Program-made: the position numbers and the translations under genes | Shown: positions 5,701-7,369 of the stretch, in pieces | How positions within the stretch are numbered: the stretch's first letter is position 1 | How the letters are laid out: the number at the start of each line of letters is the position of its first letter | From: Spirochaetaceae bacterium | GTDB lineage: Bacteria > Spirochaetota > Spirochaetia > SZUA-6 > Fen-1364 | DNA: 7,369 nt | NCBI GenBank assembly: GCA_003154555.1 | Contig: PMDT01000017.1 | Location: 3,968 to 11,336 of the forward strand | Direction of reading: 5' to 3' | The notes under the pieces: generated by a model | Database searches by the model: none | The model's input: only the letters and a program-made list of their open reading frames with translations | Told to the model about the DNA's origin: nothing

Positions 5701-6882
5701 GAGGCTGGCTCATTCCTGATAGAGAATGGCGAGATCGTCCTTCCCGACCGCGTGATCAGGAATGGCTCTCTTCTTGCCGAGGGAGCGAAGATCCTCTCCA
5801 CCGGCCCCGCGCAAAAGATGCCCTTTCCGCTTCCCGCCGGCTGTCGGCGGATCGACGCGAAGGGGGCGATGGTCTGCCCGGCACTCTGGGAGCAGCACAT
5901 CCATGGATGTGGCGGAATCAGCACGGAGAGGATGAGCGCCCGGTCACTTTCAGAGATGGCGGGCTTCCTCGCACGGCGTGGCATCGGCGCATTCCTTCCA
6001 ACCACGGTTCCCCACGAGGAATCCCTCGTGCTGCTGGGCGAGGCAATTGACGGCACAACAAATGATCCCGGCGTCCGCGGCAGGATCCCGGGCATTTCGG
6101 TCGAGGGTCCGTTCGTTTCGCTCTCTCATCGCGGTGCGATACCGGAGGGCCTCCTGCGGCTGCCATCCCTGGACTACCTCCAGCGGATGATCGACCTCAC
6201 CCGCGGGCACATGAAGATGCTCACCTACGCGCCCGAGCTGCCGAACGCATGGGCGCTGGTGGACAAGCTTGGCGCCTCCGGCGTCATTCCTTTTCTCGGC
6301 CATTCAGGGGCCGCGTTGGCAGATATGGCCGGCTACGAATCGGTTTCTCCATTGGGAGTAACGCACCTGTGGAATGGAATGAGCGGTGTATCCCACAAGG
6401 AGCCGGGGCTCGCGCATTGGGCACTGCTGGATCGCCATGCATTCACGGAGATCAACTGCGACGGCACGCACGTCGATGATGCCGCGGTGCAGCTCGTGCT
6501 CCGCGCCCGTCCCTGGGAGAAGCTGATCATCATCTCGGACGCCATCGCGCCGGCCGGCGCGTCGCCGGGAACCACACGACCCACGCTGTATGGAAAGCCG
6601 CTGGTCGGGAGAGGAAGCGGTCTCTACTACCAGGACACGGGTGTTCTTGTCGGATCGCAGTCACTGGTGCCGGATTGCCTCGCACGGCTGGTGCATGAGC
6701 TGAACGTTCCTCTTGCATCCGCGGTGAGCATGGCGACACTGAATCCTGCCCGTCTCCTGGGCTGCGCCTGCAAAGGCGCCCTGCTTCCCGGCTATGACGC
6801 TGATATCGCGATCCTGGATCGGGACTTCTCCCATTGCTCTTTCCTGAGCTGGGAGGGGAAGCCGGTTTTCGAAGAGCGGTAA
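5686..6882 (+). CDS. nagA: N-acetylglucosamine-6-phosphate deacetylase
   Basis: A 398-residue amidohydrolase-superfamily enzyme that hydrolyses GlcNAc-6-phosphate to glucosamine-6-phosphate and acetate in the cytosol (EC 3.5.1.25). The NagA landmarks are all present: HIHG at 71-74, VEGPF at 139-143 with metal ligand E140, GHS at 205-207 with H206, THLWNGM at 226-232 with H227, DGTHVD at 259-264 with H262, and SDAIAPAG at 284-291 with catalytic D285. ATLNPARLLG (350-359) and GYDADIAILD (369-378) are the usual C-terminal signatures. The first metal motif reads PALWEQHIHG, where the superfamily usually has PGFID-H-H. The start is taken as GTG at 5686, eight residues before the first beta strand; no ATG is available between 5548 and 5818, and starting at 5548 would add 46 unrelated residues and overlap the binding-protein gene. 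There is no Shine-Dalgarno site, and the start coincides with the predicted transcription start. The enzyme assignment is firm; the start is less certain. Confidence 0.93.
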   Translation: MPQREEAGSFLIENGEIVLPDRVIRNGSLLAEGAKILSTGPAQKMPFPLPAGCRRIDAKGAMVCPALWEQHIHGCGGISTERMSARSLSEMAGFLARRGIGAFLPTTVPHEESLVLLGEAIDGTTNDPGVRGRIPGISVEGPFVSLSHRGAIPEGLLRLPSLDYLQRMIDLTRGHMKMLTYAPELPNAWALVDKLGASGVIPFLGHSGAALADMAGYESVSPLGVTHLWNGMSGVSHKEPGLAHWALLDRHAFTEINCDGTHVDDAAVQLVLRARPWEKLIIISDAIAPAGASPGTTRPTLYGKPLVGRGSGLYYQDTGVLVGSQSLVPDCLARLVHELNVPLASAVSMATLNPARLLGCACKGALLPGYDADIAILDRDFSHCSFLSWEGKPVFEER

Positions 6883-6891
6883 GGACGAGGT

Positions 6892-7369
6892 CTAGGGAAC
6901 CGCCCGGTAGGTCCCATCGGCCAGGTTGATATCGATATTGTTGTCCGCGTGCGGCAACGCGCCCTTCCACATCCCCTCGATCACGTCCTTCTTCATCGCG
7001 ATTGCAAGCGATCCCATGAAGCTCAGGTTCTTCGTGGGGTACATCTGGCTGCCCGTGAAGTGCGCGTCCCCTGCATAGTGCGCGATGCCCGCCTCGGTGA
7101 GCGGCTCTGCGATGGTGTCGGCTTCCTTGCGGGAAATTCCGTAGCCCATCAGCACTCTTTCGATGTACGGGAACATGCCCTTGCGCGAATAGTCACGCGC
7201 AAAGTCCGGGAACCCGGTGGGCATCTCGGGAAGCGATTCGATGTGGAAGCTGCGCACCTGCATGAGCTGATCGGCGCCGATCTGGACGAGCCGATACGGA
7301 CAGGGATAGGTGACCAGCGATCCAGTCTCGATATCGTAAAGAAAACGCGGGCTCGGGGGCGTGCTCTTC
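6892..7369 (-). CDS. Unrecognised protein, C-terminal 158 residues only
   Basis: An open frame enters from the right edge and ends at a TAG at 6892-6894, giving 158 visible C-terminal residues. The start lies outside the window. An internal ATG at 7263 is probably not the start, because the frame upstream stays open and reads as ordinary protein (FLYDIETG, YPCPYRLVQIGADQL). I do not recognise the family. Visible features are a mixed soluble composition with no membrane segment, a His/Asp cluster HYAGDAHF near the middle, a moderately hydrophobic stretch around SFMGSLAIAM, and a polar ending HADNNIDINLADGTYR. The histidines and aspartates could be catalytic or metal-binding in a hydrolase-like fold, but nothing proves it. 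It is convergent with nagA, with only 9 bp between the stop codons, so it need not belong to the amino-sugar locus. Confidence 0.75.
   Translation of the reverse strand, partial: KSTPPSPRFLYDIETGSLVTYPCPYRLVQIGADQLMQVRSFHIESLPEMPTGFPDFARDYSRKGMFPYIERVLMGYGISRKEADTIAEPLTEAGIAHYAGDAHFTGSQMYPTKNLSFMGSLAIAMKKDVIEGMWKGALPHADNNIDINLADGTYRAVP

Noticed and set aside
6876..6903. Bidirectional terminator between nagA and the right-edge gene
   Set aside because: The best pairing is GCGGT with ACCGC, only 5 bp around an 18-nt loop and with no T-run on either strand.

Overview
This GC-rich window carries an amino-sugar uptake and catabolism locus. Two transcription units diverge from a 107-bp region at about 5579-5685. 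I infer a diderm bacterium, because the solute-binding protein has a Sec signal peptide ending in an AFA-Q cleavage site and no lipobox cysteine, which suits a free periplasmic protein. The gene set and the style of the binding protein would suit a GC-rich spirochaete, but that lineage guess is tentative.

Minus-strand operon, read from right to left: a CUT1-type (carbohydrate) ABC solute-binding protein (4334-5578); a GC-rich hairpin with a short U-run; a MalF-type permease (3342-4256); a MalG-type permease (2491-3345) joined to it by a GTGA overlap; a renin-binding-protein-type N-acylglucosamine 2-epimerase (1226-2473); and, joined by an ATGA overlap, a protein with two SIS domains (1-1229) that runs off the left edge. 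The last protein belongs to the MurQ/glucokinase-regulatory-protein (GCKR) superfamily. Its motifs resemble GCKR more than true MurNAc-6-phosphate etherases.

Plus strand: nagA, N-acetylglucosamine-6-phosphate deacetylase (about 5686-6882). Its only credible start is a GTG that falls where transcription should begin, so the mRNA may be leaderless. Its promoter and a candidate promoter for the opposite operon share one AT-rich core, which suggests a bidirectional promoter.

Right edge: the 3' part of a minus-strand gene that I do not recognise (6892-7369) converges on nagA with 9 bp between the stop codons and no clear terminator.

How the genes fit together (inference): the transporter imports an N-acetylated amino sugar, or an oligosaccharide containing one, in unphosphorylated form. 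The epimerase interconverts free ManNAc and GlcNAc. A kinase not present here makes GlcNAc-6-phosphate, and NagA deacetylates it to glucosamine-6-phosphate. The SIS protein probably binds, senses or converts a sugar phosphate of this pathway. The window has no transporter ATPase, sugar kinase, glucosamine-6-phosphate deaminase or regulator gene. No tRNA, rRNA, CRISPR array, insertion sequence or phage gene was seen, and no stretch over 300 bp lacks a gene.
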